Assembly (NCBI RefSeq): GCF_000186865.1
Contig: NW_008705566.1
Span: 1,729,699 to 1,793,698, forward strand
Length of the DNA: 64,000 nucleotides
Direction: 5' to 3'
Origin: Aureococcus anophagefferens
Taxonomy: Eukaryota; Sar; Pelagophyceae; Pelagomonadales; Pelagomonadaceae
Below, one piece after another: positions 8,218 through 17,326 of the stretch. A program made the position numbers and the translations under genes. Position 1 is the stretch's first letter, and each line of letters opens with the position of its first letter. The notes beneath the pieces are model-generated. The model had not been told where the DNA came from and ran no database searches. It worked only from the letters and a program-made list of their open reading frames with translations.

Positions 8218-10079
8218 TGCGCCTCAACCATATGGTCATCGCGCTCTGCGTGATGACGTCCATGCTCCACATCTACCTCTACACGACGCGGCACATGCAC
8301 GTGCCCGCGCCGCCCGCGGCGACGATCACAGCGCCCGAGGCGCCGCCGACGCCGCCGGAGCGCCGCAGAAAGCGCGATGAACGACGGCACGCCGCCGACG
8401 AGAAACGCCCGGAGAAGCGGCGCACGGCCGACGAGGCGCGCGCGTTCCTCCGCGAGCGCGCGCAGCGCGAGCGCCTCAAGGGCCCGCGGTCGCAGCTCGA
8501 CGAGCTGCCGCCGCGGCCGGGCCAGAAGCGGCCGGACGCCGCCGCGCGGTCGCCGCAGGAGCGCGCGGCGTCCGAGGGCATCGGGCGCGCGAGCAAGTGG
8601 GACCGGCGCGTGGCCTACAGCCCGCGGCCTCCGAAGAACGCGACGTTCCACGACTGGCTCCCGGCCTTCGAGGCCGCGTGCGGCCCGCCGAGCCCGAGCG
8701 ACGACGACGTCGGCCCCGTGACCATCACGGACGAGACGACGACGACGCTGGACCGCGACGTCCTCGCGCGCGTCCGCGACTTCGACCGCTACCAGAAGGG
8801 CAAGCGGCGGCGGCTCCTCGGCGCGGACCCGCGCGCGACGACGCTCGACCCGTCCGCGCCGTTCCGCCTGCCCGTCGGCTGCGCGCCCCTGCACACGCGC
8901 AGCTTCCTCGCGGCCTACACGAACACGCGCGACGACGACCGCGCGGGCGACGACGCGGCCGCGGACGACGACCGGGGCCGCTACTGCGACGCCGCGACGT
9001 GTCTGCCGAACATGTTTTTGATCGGCGCGTCCAAGTCGGGCACGACGACGCTCTACGAGGCCCTGCGCGCGCACCCGCGCGTGCTCGAGATGTTCGCCGA
9101 GCCCCACACGAACGGCGAGACCCACGTCTTCACGGAGCCGCGGCCCGAGCGCGAGCTCGCGCTGCGCGCCGTCCGCCGGTCGCTGCCGCTGAAGCGGCGG
9201 AAGCTCTTCGCGCTCCAGCCCCGGCCCGGCGACGTGGACGGGCGCTGGCACTTGGACGAGAGCCGCGACGGGCCGACTTATGTCGTGGAGTACACGCCCC
9301 ACTACCTCGTGCTGCCCGAGGTGCGGAGCTGGATCTGCGGCGCGCTGCGGGTCGCGGGGGCCGACTGCGGCCGCGCGAAGTTCGTCGCCATGCTCCGCGA
9401 CCCGGCGAAGCGCGCCTTCTCCCAGTGGGTCATGAAGACCCACATGCGCGTGCCGATCTACAACGACCGGCGCTCCTTCTGGGACGCGGCGCAGGCGGGC
9501 ATGCGCCACACGGGCAACTACGCGAAATGCTGGGACAAGGCGCTCGGCCTCGAGCCGAGCGACGCCGCGGACCGGCGCAAGATGCGCCGCAACTGGGACA
9601 AGCTCCAGACGCGGGCCTACAAGAACACGACGGCGCGCCGCGCGGGCGACGTCGTCGTCGACGACGCCGCGCGGGTCCTCGAGCTCGCCGCGGGCGACTG
9701 CCAGCCGAAGCGATTCCACAACAACCTCTTCCAGGCCTACGTGCTGAAGTCGGCCTACTACTACCAGCTCCTGCCCTGGTTCGCCGGCCAGGGGCGCCAC
9801 AGCCTCCACGTGCTCACGCTCGAGGGCTTCGACGCGACGGCGCTCCAGCGGCTCCTCGTCTTCGCGGGGCTGAAATTCGTCGGCGACGGCGCCTACAAGT
9901 CCCTCGCCCAGGTCGAGGGCCTCGTCTCCGCCCAGCGCAACGTCGCCCGCGACGGCGGCACGGGCAAGATCGACGACGAGCACCGCGCGCTCCTCGACGA
10001 CTACTTCCGGCCCATGAACCGGAAGCTCGACGCGCTCCTCGCGCCCGTCCTCGGCCGGCCGACGGGGTACCCCGTTTAA
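8214..10079 (+). CDS. Type II membrane sulfotransferase (PAPS-dependent)
   Basis: A 621-aa Golgi-type sulfotransferase that would move sulfate from PAPS to carbohydrate or protein. The ATG at 8214 gives a short cytoplasmic end and a signal anchor at about 6-23 (MVIALCVMTSMLHIYLYTT). It is followed by a long basic, low-complexity stem of about 130 residues. The 5'-phosphosulfate loop is at about 268-279 (LIGASKSGTTTL). The 3'-phosphate motif is FVAMLRDPAKRAFSQW at about 388-403, where R-D-P and the Ser are the expected contacts. The catalytic domain extends to the C-terminus, typical of NDST/HS3ST-like enzymes, but the acceptor is not predictable. The gene is divergent from the RING gene across a duplicated leader and has an 8-bp gap to the convergent ARM-RING gene. 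Confidence 0.9.
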   Translation: MVRLNHMVIALCVMTSMLHIYLYTTRHMHVPAPPAATITAPEAPPTPPERRRKRDERRHAADEKRPEKRRTADEARAFLRERAQRERLKGPRSQLDELPPRPGQKRPDAAARSPQERAASEGIGRASKWDRRVAYSPRPPKNATFHDWLPAFEAACGPPSPSDDDVGPVTITDETTTTLDRDVLARVRDFDRYQKGKRRRLLGADPRATTLDPSAPFRLPVGCAPLHTRSFLAAYTNTRDDDRAGDDAAADDDRGRYCDAATCLPNMFLIGASKSGTTTLYEALRAHPRVLEMFAEPHTNGETHVFTEPRPERELALRAVRRSLPLKRRKLFALQPRPGDVDGRWHLDESRDGPTYVVEYTPHYLVLPEVRSWICGALRVAGADCGRAKFVAMLRDPAKRAFSQWVMKTHMRVPIYNDRRSFWDAAQAGMRHTGNYAKCWDKALGLEPSDAADRRKMRRNWDKLQTRAYKNTTARRAGDVVVDDAARVLELAAGDCQPKRFHNNLFQAYVLKSAYYYQLLPWFAGQGRHSLHVLTLEGFDATALQRLLVFAGLKFVGDGAYKSLAQVEGLVSAQRNVARDGGTGKIDDEHRALLDDYFRPMNRKLDALLAPVLGRPTGYPV

Positions 10080-10087
10080 GGAGGCGC

Positions 10088-11518
10088 CTAGGCGACGTAG
10101 ATCTTGCTCACGGAGGCGAAGTCCGCGCGGCACATGGGGCACTTCCCGTCCGCCGCGCGGATATCTTCCGCGCAGTCCTCGCAGAGGCAGACGTGCATGC
10201 AGGGCATGAGGATGACTGAGCACTTTGAATCCATGCACACTTTGCACTGCAGACTGTCCTTGAGCTTGGACTCGAGGTCGGCCTTCTCGCTCTTGACCTT
10301 CTTGAGGTTGCCGTCGGTGATGACGTCGCGGAGGTCGCGGAGCGTCATTCGCTTGGCGGCGGCGGGCTGCGCGGTGTCGTCCGTGAGGTCGACGACCTCA
10401 TCTTCAGGGTTTTCGAGCTTGCGCTTGAGCGTGTCCCTCTCCCTTTTCACTCCAGCAATCTTCGAGCAAGCTCGCGAGCGAAGTCGGTCATAAGCGGCAC
10501 TCGCGTCGTCCAAGTCCTTCTTGGTCGTAGCCAACTCCCGCTTCAGCTCCGCGTTCTCCTGCGCCAACTCCAAATTCCGCGCCACGATCCGCGATTCGAC
10601 GGACGCCTGCTTCTCGCGAGCCTCGGCTGAGGCGGCCAGGGCATCGTCGAACTTCTGTTGGAAATGTCGAGCTTTGTCGGCCAGGGTCCGTAGCTCCGCT
10701 TCCACGTCGCCGACGGCGATCGCTCGCTTGGCGTCCACACTGCCTGCAGCGAGACGGTTGAGCGCCGACTTGGCAGGAGCTGATACTTCGGCGCTCACAT
10801 CTCTGGCAAGTTCCATAAGGGGCGCGATTGCTCCCGCTGCGAAAATCGTGGCACGAACGTCATCGAAGAACGCGAGGTCCGCCAGCGCCCGAGTTGCATA
10901 AATTTTGGCTTGCGCTGCAACATTGGACGGGCTATTGATCCGAAGAATGTCGACAAGTGCTTCTACGCCCTTGGCCGCGACGATCGCTGTAGCGTTCACT
11001 TTCGTTGCGAGAAAGTACAATGCGTCCGCTGCATTACGCTTGGAGAGATAGAGCTTGCCGCTCTGGGCGATCGAGACTAGCAATTTGAGGGCACCAGACG
11101 TAACAATAGCGGGATGATGTTGGGGAGATTGCGCAATTTGAGCGAGCGTCCCCGCAGCATACTCCTCCTTTAACCCCACATGCTTTCCTCCGTCTCCGAC
11201 GAGCGCGACGAGGTGGTCGATGCCACCACCCGCGACGATCGCGTCCGTCGCAGATTCAACGACTGACAGCATGCACAGCGCACGGCCAGCCCAGCCTCTC
11301 ATTTCGTCTTTCGCTCCCTCTCCGCCGCGGACGAGCACGACGATCGGTGGAACGCATCCAGCGGCCACGATGTTAGCTTTGTTCCGATCGGTGTTCGCAC
11401 GGTCGCCTCCGCAATTAATGAGTCTCTCCACCTCCCGCAAGGCCGCGAGTTTCTCATCGACGTCGCCCCCTTCTAGCTTGAGCCGGAGCGCGAGGAGATC
11501 GCGAGCGGCAGCAGCCAT
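10088..11518 (-). CDS. Armadillo-repeat protein with C-terminal RING-HC finger
   Basis: A 476-aa protein. The start at 11518 is chosen because it immediately precedes helical repeat sequence; longer in-frame extension to 11926 runs into the divergent JmjC gene. Residues 15-270 form armadillo/HEAT-like repeats (VAAGCVPPIVVLVRGG, VTSGALKLLVSIAQSG, AAKGVEALVDILRI, FAAGAIAPLMELARD). A coiled coil follows at about 275-400, then a RING-HC finger at about 423-467 (CKVCMDSKCSVILMPCMHVCLC ... CPMCR), of the IAP/MGRN-like C3HC4 type. It is a probable E3 ligase with a protein-interaction platform. Base composition is more AT-rich than its neighbours and codon use is less biased to GC, so it may be a younger or transferred gene. 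The starts of this gene and the JmjC gene are only 72 bp apart. Confidence 0.88.
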   Translation of the reverse strand: MAAAARDLLALRLKLEGGDVDEKLAALREVERLINCGGDRANTDRNKANIVAAGCVPPIVVLVRGGEGAKDEMRGWAGRALCMLSVVESATDAIVAGGGIDHLVALVGDGGKHVGLKEEYAAGTLAQIAQSPQHHPAIVTSGALKLLVSIAQSGKLYLSKRNAADALYFLATKVNATAIVAAKGVEALVDILRINSPSNVAAQAKIYATRALADLAFFDDVRATIFAAGAIAPLMELARDVSAEVSAPAKSALNRLAAGSVDAKRAIAVGDVEAELRTLADKARHFQQKFDDALAASAEAREKQASVESRIVARNLELAQENAELKRELATTKKDLDDASAAYDRLRSRACSKIAGVKRERDTLKRKLENPEDEVVDLTDDTAQPAAAKRMTLRDLRDVITDGNLKKVKSEKADLESKLKDSLQCKVCMDSKCSVILMPCMHVCLCEDCAEDIRAADGKCPMCRADFASVSKIYVA

Positions 11519-11590
11519 TTCCGAGCCAGCAATTACAATCGCATTCAACAACGCCCACGTTGAACCGAGCGGGCAGCCTCGCGAGGCAGC
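11519..11590. promoter_or_regulatory. Compact 72-bp bidirectional promoter
   Basis: Only 72 bp lie between the start codons of the divergent ARM-RING and JmjC genes. The spacer includes ACGTTGAACC about 30 bp before the JmjC ATG. No room exists for two separate promoters, so transcription is probably initiated from one shared open region, or the 5' UTRs overlap. Confidence 0.5.
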
Positions 11591-13543
11591 ATGGCGCGCG
11601 GCAAGGACAAGGAGAACCGCAAGAAGCAGCGCAAGGCGTCGCGCGGAGACGCGAGCAACGGTCCCACGACAACGGCGGACCCGCGGCTCGTCGCGGCCTT
11701 CGTCGGCGTCGCGAGCATCTTCGCCGCCCTCGCGCTCAGCGGCGGCCCCGGCGAGCCGCCGGGCCTCGGCGGCGCGCCGCGGAGCCGGCGGTCGTCGGGC
11801 CGGCGGGGCGAGCTGCCCTACGGCGGCGTGAAGCCCGACTGCCGGCTCGACGTCCAGTCCGCGCGCGTCATCATGGCGGAGATGTTCGAGGTCATGCGCG
11901 TCGACCGCGACGCCGCGTTCGGGCAATTGGACCAGGTCATCGAGTGCGGGCCCGTCAACGTCGAGGAGGTCATGATGAACACGGGCACCTGGCGCGCGTC
12001 CGGCGGCGACTTCGACGAGGCGGCGAAGATCTTCGACGCCATGTGGGCGAGCGGCGGCGCGCAGCGGTCCGACATGGTCGACGGCGGCGCGCTCGACGCC
12101 TACGTCGACTCCCTGACGGCCCTGGGGCGGCTAGGCGACGTCGTGGCCGTCGTGTCCAAGGCCCTGGCGCAGCCGACGGAGAACGACGACCCCGACGACC
12201 TCGCCGCGACGCTGTGCCTCGCGCAGGCGCAGCTCGGCCTCCCCGCGGACGGCCTCGCGTTCCTCCCGGAGAGCTCCGCGGGCGGTGTCAGCGGCGGCGC
12301 GGGCGTCACCATTTTACAGTCCGTGGACGCCGACGGCGACGCGACGCGGAGCGGGTTCCTGGGGGCCGTGTGCCGGGGCAACGCGGCGCTCGTCGCCGGC
12401 GACTCGGACCGCGCCGCGGACCTCTTCGCAACGGTTTTGGAGCTGGCCTCGGACAGCGTCGCGGAGGTCGCCCTGGCGAAGAGCGGCCATCTGGACTACG
12501 TCGCGTCCGAGATGCGCGCGCGGAGCGGCGTCGCGGCGCCGGAGGCGGTGGTGACGGACTACGACGGCGCGGCGCTCGGCGGCCGGGCAGCGGCCGGCGG
12601 CTGGGCGCGGCCCGCGTTCTACGTCGGCCCCTGCGACATCGACCGCCGGGCGTCGCTCACGCCCGACGAGTTTATCAGCGAGTACGCCGCGCGGGGCAAG
12701 CCCGTCCTGCTCAAGGGCCCCGTCGACGACTGGGACGCGTTTTCCCAGTGGACGCGCGACCGCTTCCTGGCGGACTACGGCGACGAGCTCGTCGGCGTCC
12801 ACGAGACCTCCGAGGACTCCGTGCGCCTCGCCCACTCCGTCGCCGGTGCGTGGCCGTTTTTTTTGTGTTTCTTCTCGTGAAACCGCTCCGTAGGTTGGTT
12901 CGAGCCGCCGGACGGCGTCGCGCCGCTGCGCGATTTCGTCGACGCGTACATGGGCCAGCAGCACGTCGAGGGCGAGGCGCCCTACGTCTGGGGCCCGCCG
13001 CCGGCGGGCCTGGGCAAGGCCTACGACGCCTACCTCGACGGCCTCTTCCGCGAGTCGGAGATCCACGACATCGCCGACGCGGAGCGCGGCCCGCTGACCG
13101 CGTTCTCGCTCGGCGGCGCGGGCTCGGGCGGCGCGTTCCACACGCGCGGCGCCCACCACACGGCGCTCATCTTCGGCGCGACGCAGTGGTTCCTCTTCCC
13201 GCCCGTGTCCTACGTGCCGCCGGGCGGCGTCGTCGGATTCGCGGCCGCGCTCGAGGCCGACGGCGGCTGGGCCCCGCCGCGGCCGCGGACCTGCGTCCAG
13301 CAGCCCGGCGAGCTGCTCTACGTGCCCACGGGCTGGCACAGCGCCCACGTCAATCTGGGGGATACCCTCGCGGTGAACACGCAGGTCGCGACGCCGACGC
13401 ACATGCCGCTGAAGCGCGACGTCGAGCGGCGCACTGACGCGGACGGGAACGCCTACGAGGTCAACGCGAAGACCGGCGAGGTGGTCTACGTCGACGGCGC
13501 CGCGGAGGCCTACGCGCCCGACGACGACGACGACGACTTTTAA
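11591..13543 (+). CDS. Membrane-anchored JmjC-domain protein, JMJD8-like
   Basis: The CDS is joined from 11591-12845 and 12894-13543 (634 aa) across a 48-nt GT-AG intron. Skipping the intron restores the frame and the run VAGWFEPPDG. The N-terminus is basic (KDKENRKKQRK) and followed by a membrane anchor at about 33-51, so the rest probably lies in the ER lumen, as JMJD8 does. Residues 120-300 are helical repeats. The JmjC cupin follows: FYVGPCDI, KPVLLKGPVDDW, GGAFHTRGAHHTALIFGATQWFLFPP (split here: AFHTRGAHHT, then ALIFGATQWFLFPP), then PGELLYVPTGWHSAHVNLGD. The expected iron-binding H-x-D is H-T-R, as in non-canonical family members, so hydroxylase activity is doubtful. The protein ends in six aspartates and F, 3 bp from the kinesin stop. 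Confidence 0.85.
12846..12893 (+). other. 48-nt intron in the JmjC gene
   Basis: The intron starts GTGCGT and ends CCGTAG, with a T-rich centre unlike the flanking exons. It is 48 nt, a multiple of three. Read through, it meets a TGA, so retention would truncate the protein. Removing it joins codon GG|T and restores the cupin reading frame. Confidence 0.9.
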
Positions 13544-13558
13544 AACCTAGTCGTCGTC
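13529..13558. terminator. Hairpin shared by two convergent 3' ends
   Basis: GACGACGAC and GTCGTCGTC form a 9-bp stem around a 12-nt loop that contains both stop codons of the convergent JmjC and kinesin genes. It arises because one protein ends in poly-aspartate and the other ends LDDD, on opposite strands. A role in 3'-end formation is inference. Confidence 0.35.
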
Positions 13559-16413
13559 GAGTCTCCGGAGGTCGAGCTCGGCCTTGTACTCCAAATTCTG
13601 GTTCTGGAGGAACATGATGTCCTGGACGGAGTTCTGGAGCAGGGCCTTGAGCCGGTTGAGCTCGCCGCCGAGGGCGTCGCGCTCCTTGCCCGCGACGTCC
13701 ATGACGCTCTTGAAGACCTCGAACTCCTTGTCCTTGGCCGCCGCGAGGACCGCGGCCTTCTCGCGCCGCTCGGCCTCGAGGTCCGCGTGGGCCGACTTGA
13801 GCTCCGCGTCGAGCGCCGCGATGCGCTTCTCGGCCTGGTGCTTGTAGTTTAAGGCATCACCCAACTTGGCCTGGAGCCCGGACTTGACGGCCTTGTGCTT
13901 CTCGACCTCCTCCTGGGTCAGGTGGACGTCGCCCCCCTTCGCCGCGTGGAGCGCGCGGAGCTCCTCGAGCTTCGCGCGCTCGAGCTTGGACGTGTGCTCG
14001 AGCTTCCAGAGCTCCTCCTGGACGGCCTCCGCCTTCTCCTTCTCGACCTCGGCCTCGTACTCGCTGTCGTGGACGCGTCGTTCGAGATCCTCGACCTCCT
14101 TCTCCAGCTTGTGCTTCTCGTCGACCTCCTTCGTCAGCACCTCGGCGGTGTGCTTGAGGTGGTCCCCCTCGAGCTTGACCATGGCGAGCTCCTGCTTCAG
14201 CAGCGCGTTCTCCTCGAGCGCGCCGTCGAGCTTCTGCCTCACCGTGTCCGCGTCTTTGACCCGCTCCTTCATGACCGTCTCCCGCCGCACGAGGCGGTCC
14301 GCCTGGTCCGCCATCTTCTTCCGCTCGCCCTCGAGCTGGGCCGCGAGGTAGGCGTCCTTCTGGGACTGGAAGGCGAGGCGCTCCTCCTCCTGGATGGCCT
14401 CCCGTAAACGGTCGTTCTCGGCGATCGTCGACGTCGCGGCCTGGAGCTCCGCCTTCTTCGTCGTGAGGAGCTGCTCGATGTCGTGGACCTCGACCTTGAC
14501 GGCGGCGACGCGCTCGCGCACGCCCACGAGATTCTCCCGGAGCTCCTCGATGCCCGTGAGCGACTCGAGGAGCGCGTCCGCGCTCTGCTCCTTCGACGGG
14601 TGCGCGTCGTCCAAAGCCTCGTGGTCGTTCTGGGCGTGCTCGTAGGTCGCCATGGCCGCCTCGAGGTCCTTCTTCATGCCCTTGTACTGGTCCTTGAGAC
14701 CCGCCTGCTCCTTGAGCTTCTTCGCCCGCAGGTCGCTGAGCCGGCGGATCTCCGCCAAGAGCGCGAGCTTCTCTTCTTTCACGGACGACATGACGTCCGC
14801 GACGGCGGCGTTCATGTTGTTCTTGCGCTCGGCCTCGAGCTCGGCACTCAACCGGGCGCGCTCCTCCCAGCCCTCGTCCTTCTGCTGCTCGATGGCCGCG
14901 ATGCGGTCCGCGAGCTCGCGCTCCCGCTCGCGCGACTCGCGGACCTTCTCCTGGAGCTCGCGCTCCTGGGCCTCGCTCAGGTCGCCTGCACCGCCCTCGC
15001 CGCCGCCGCCGGCCTCGAGCGCCGCCCGCAATCTATCGATCTCCTCCTGGAGCTCGCGGATGACCTTCTCGTGGACGTCCTCGTTCCGCGTGACCTTGTT
15101 CTGGATCTTCTTCGCGCGCGACGCGTAGCGCAGCGTGCCCGTGGTCTCCTCCGCGTTGTAGTCCGCCGGCGAGCAGTTGGCGACCATGATCGTCGCCGCG
15201 TTGCCGCCCAGCGACTCCTGGAGGAGGCGCGTCAGTTTCGAGTTGCGGTAGGGCACGAACGGCGCGCCCTCGCTGAGCGCGTTGATGACGCCGCCCAAAG
15301 CCATGAGGCTCTGGTTGATGGCCGCGCCCTCCTTGAGCGTGGACCCCTCGGCGCCCGTCTTCGACGCGCGCTCGCTGCCCGCGAGGTCGACGAGGTTGAG
15401 CTTGGACGCGAGCGCGGTCTCGCGGCGGACGCCGTCCTCCTCGACGGCCGTCTTCTGCTGGATCTTCACGGTGAAGACGCTGTGGGACCGCGAGCTCCGC
15501 TCGTTCATCTGCGTCGACGCCACGCGCCGCACCTTGTTCCCCTGGTCCAGGAGCCGGAAGATGTCGTCGGGGTTCTTCACGGACCTGGGCAGGACAAGAG
15601 AGCGAAATTCCCAACTTCAAAGGCCTCTATCTCGGCCGTTTTCCACTCGTTTCGGCTGATTTTTGGACGAGCGATCATCTCTCGGAACGGTCTCGACGCG
15701 TGAATGATTTTCCCGGAACGCGCGCGCGCGGAACACTCACATTGAAGCGACGTTGAATCACCCTTGTCCTGCCCTGTCACGGACAGCTCGCAGAGCGGCT
15801 CGACGTAGATGCCCAGGTCCGGGTGCTCGCGGATCTTCAGGTTGTCGCCCGACGTCGGGTTGAGCAGGTCGTGGATGACCTCGTTGTAGATCTCGAGGTA
15901 GCTCACGGTGATCATGAAGCGCACCTCGCCCGGCGCGCCCGCGGCCTCGCCGTCCGCGTCGACGGCCGGCGGCTTGCCCCGGCTCGCGCCGCGCGGGCTG
16001 CCCCCGAGGTCGCCGCCCTTGTCCTTGAGCACGCCGTCGACGCGGCCGAAGAGGTCGCCCGTGAGCCGCGGGATGATGCCCTGGAGGTCGCCGTCGCTCG
16101 GCACGCCCATCATCGTGAACGTCTTGCCCGAGCCCGTCTGCCCGTACGCGAACATCGTGCCGTTGTAGCCCTCGAGCGCCTTGGTGATGAGGGGCGCGCC
16201 GATCTCGTCGTAGATGTCCTTCTGGTTCGTGCCCGGCGCGTAGACGTGGTCGAAGGTGAACATGTGCTCCTTGCTGTCCTCGGACCCGTCGCCCTCGACC
16301 TTGATGGAGCAGTCGGCCTTGTTCACGTTGACGACCGTGCGCGCGCCCATGGTCGTCTCCTTCGACGACAGCGGCCGGCACCGCACGGCGACGCGCACGT
16401 TCGTCGACGCCAT
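13547..16413 (-). CDS. Kinesin-2-like motor protein
   Basis: The CDS is joined from 16413-15785 and 15584-13547 (888 aa). The N-terminal motor domain starts NVRVAVRCRPLSSKE, as in kinesin-2. The P-loop GQTGSGKT is near residue 90. Switch I NERSSRSHSVF and switch II LVDLAGSER follow in the second exon. A long coiled coil fills roughly residues 360-850, with no recognisable tail domain. Kinesin-2 drives anterograde intraflagellar transport, and the KIF3/FLA10-like start suggests that role, but assignment to a subfamily needs a tree. A 200-nt intron created by an introner element interrupts the motor between ELSV and KNPDD. The junction restores the frame exactly. A lineage-specific glycine/proline insert sits at about 120-150. 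Confidence 0.92.
15585..15776 (-). mobile_element. Introner element A1 (forms the kinesin intron)
   Basis: A 192-bp element has 14-bp terminal inverted repeats with one mismatch (CTGGGCAGGACAAG at 15585-15598; the complement of CAGGGCAGGACAAG at 15763-15776). It is flanked by an 8-bp target duplication TCACGGAC (15577-15584 and 15777-15784). On the gene strand the duplication reads GTCCGTGA. The intron is exactly the upstream duplication plus the element (15585-15784, 200 nt): the GT donor comes from the duplicated target and the AG acceptor from the element's terminus CCCAG. The outer copy of the target becomes the start of the next exon, so no residue is lost. Confidence 0.93.
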
Positions 16414-16692
16414 CTCTCCTCTGCGCTGTTGTGTCCTGCAGCTCAGGGCAGCATCATGCGCGACACATCGAGAAAGCCGCCGGACGGTTGGACTTCAATT
16501 TGGGCCGTAATGTAAAGATGCTGCATTCTCTGTTAGGTGCTTTACCATTTCGGCGTCCAGATCAATCGAGATTGACGCCCGTGTACGCCACAGGCGACGA
16601 CGACGATCGAGCATCTCGCGCCTCGACGTCCGCCGGACGACGGACGGGCACCGCGCGCGCCGGAACTGGCGGCATAGGCGTCGGCCCGGCCG

Positions 16693-17322
16693 ATGATGGA
16701 CGTCCATTCGAAGCGGCTGCCCACGCGGCTGCCCAGCGTCGCGACGTCGGCCCCCGGCGAGGCGCCCGCGGCGCCGCCGAGCGCCGCGAGCCCGAAGAAC
16801 GACTCGAGCGACGCCGCGCCGCCGACGGCGGCCCCGACGACGACGCGGCCCGACGTCTTCATCGGCATCCCCGGCCCGCGCCGGTCCTTCGGCCAGTTCT
16901 CCGTCGCGGTGCCGGCGAGCGCGGCGCCGACGGCGGGCGCCGCGGCGCCCGCGAAGCCGCAGCCGGCGTCGTCGACGATCACGTTCACGGTCCAGGACCT
17001 GACGCGGGCGCCGAACCCGGCGCGGGGCTCCCGGGGCTCGCGGGGCTCCATCGTCACGGACCCGCACGCGTTCGCGCTGAAACGCGCGCAGCTGAAGAAG
17101 AAGTGGAAGGAGTCGCCGACGGCGTCGCGGCGGTCCCTCAAGAGCGAGGAGCTCCACGCGCTCCACAGAAAAAGCGAGGCGGCGACGCCGCCGAAGGCGG
17201 ACGCCGCCGACCGCGGCGCGAAGTGGCCCGCGCGCCGGGTCGCGCCCGAGCCCGCGTTCTTCCCGACGATCGCGGCGACGCCGTCGCCGCCCAAGGGCAG
17301 GAAACCGAGCGGTACCAACTAA
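16693..17322 (+). CDS. Small basic hypothetical protein
   Basis: This frame encodes 209 aa rich in alanine, proline, serine and lysine. A basic helical segment (FALKRAQLKKKWKESP, about 120-135) and SxxS-rich stretches suggest a cytoskeletal or nucleic-acid-associated protein, but nothing is recognised. The plus strand was preferred over an antisense frame because its composition is regular and its stop lies 4 bp from the stop of the convergent LRR gene, as for other pairs here. It is divergent from kinesin across about 280 bp. Confidence 0.55.
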   Translation: MMDVHSKRLPTRLPSVATSAPGEAPAAPPSAASPKNDSSDAAPPTAAPTTTRPDVFIGIPGPRRSFGQFSVAVPASAAPTAGAAAPAKPQPASSTITFTVQDLTRAPNPARGSRGSRGSIVTDPHAFALKRAQLKKKWKESPTASRRSLKSEELHALHRKSEAATPPKADAADRGAKWPARRVAPEPAFFPTIAATPSPPKGRKPSGTN

Positions 17323-17326
17323 GCAA

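Noticed and set aside
15577..15800. Kinesin ending inside the element with the tail [14 protein letters not shown]
   Set aside because: That tail is translated introner. The conserved motor sequence resumes in frame after the element.
16542..17318. Minus-strand frame opposite the small basic protein
   Set aside because: It has no regular composition and would overlap the kinesin promoter region. The plus frame fits the convergent spacing pattern, although neither has a known domain.
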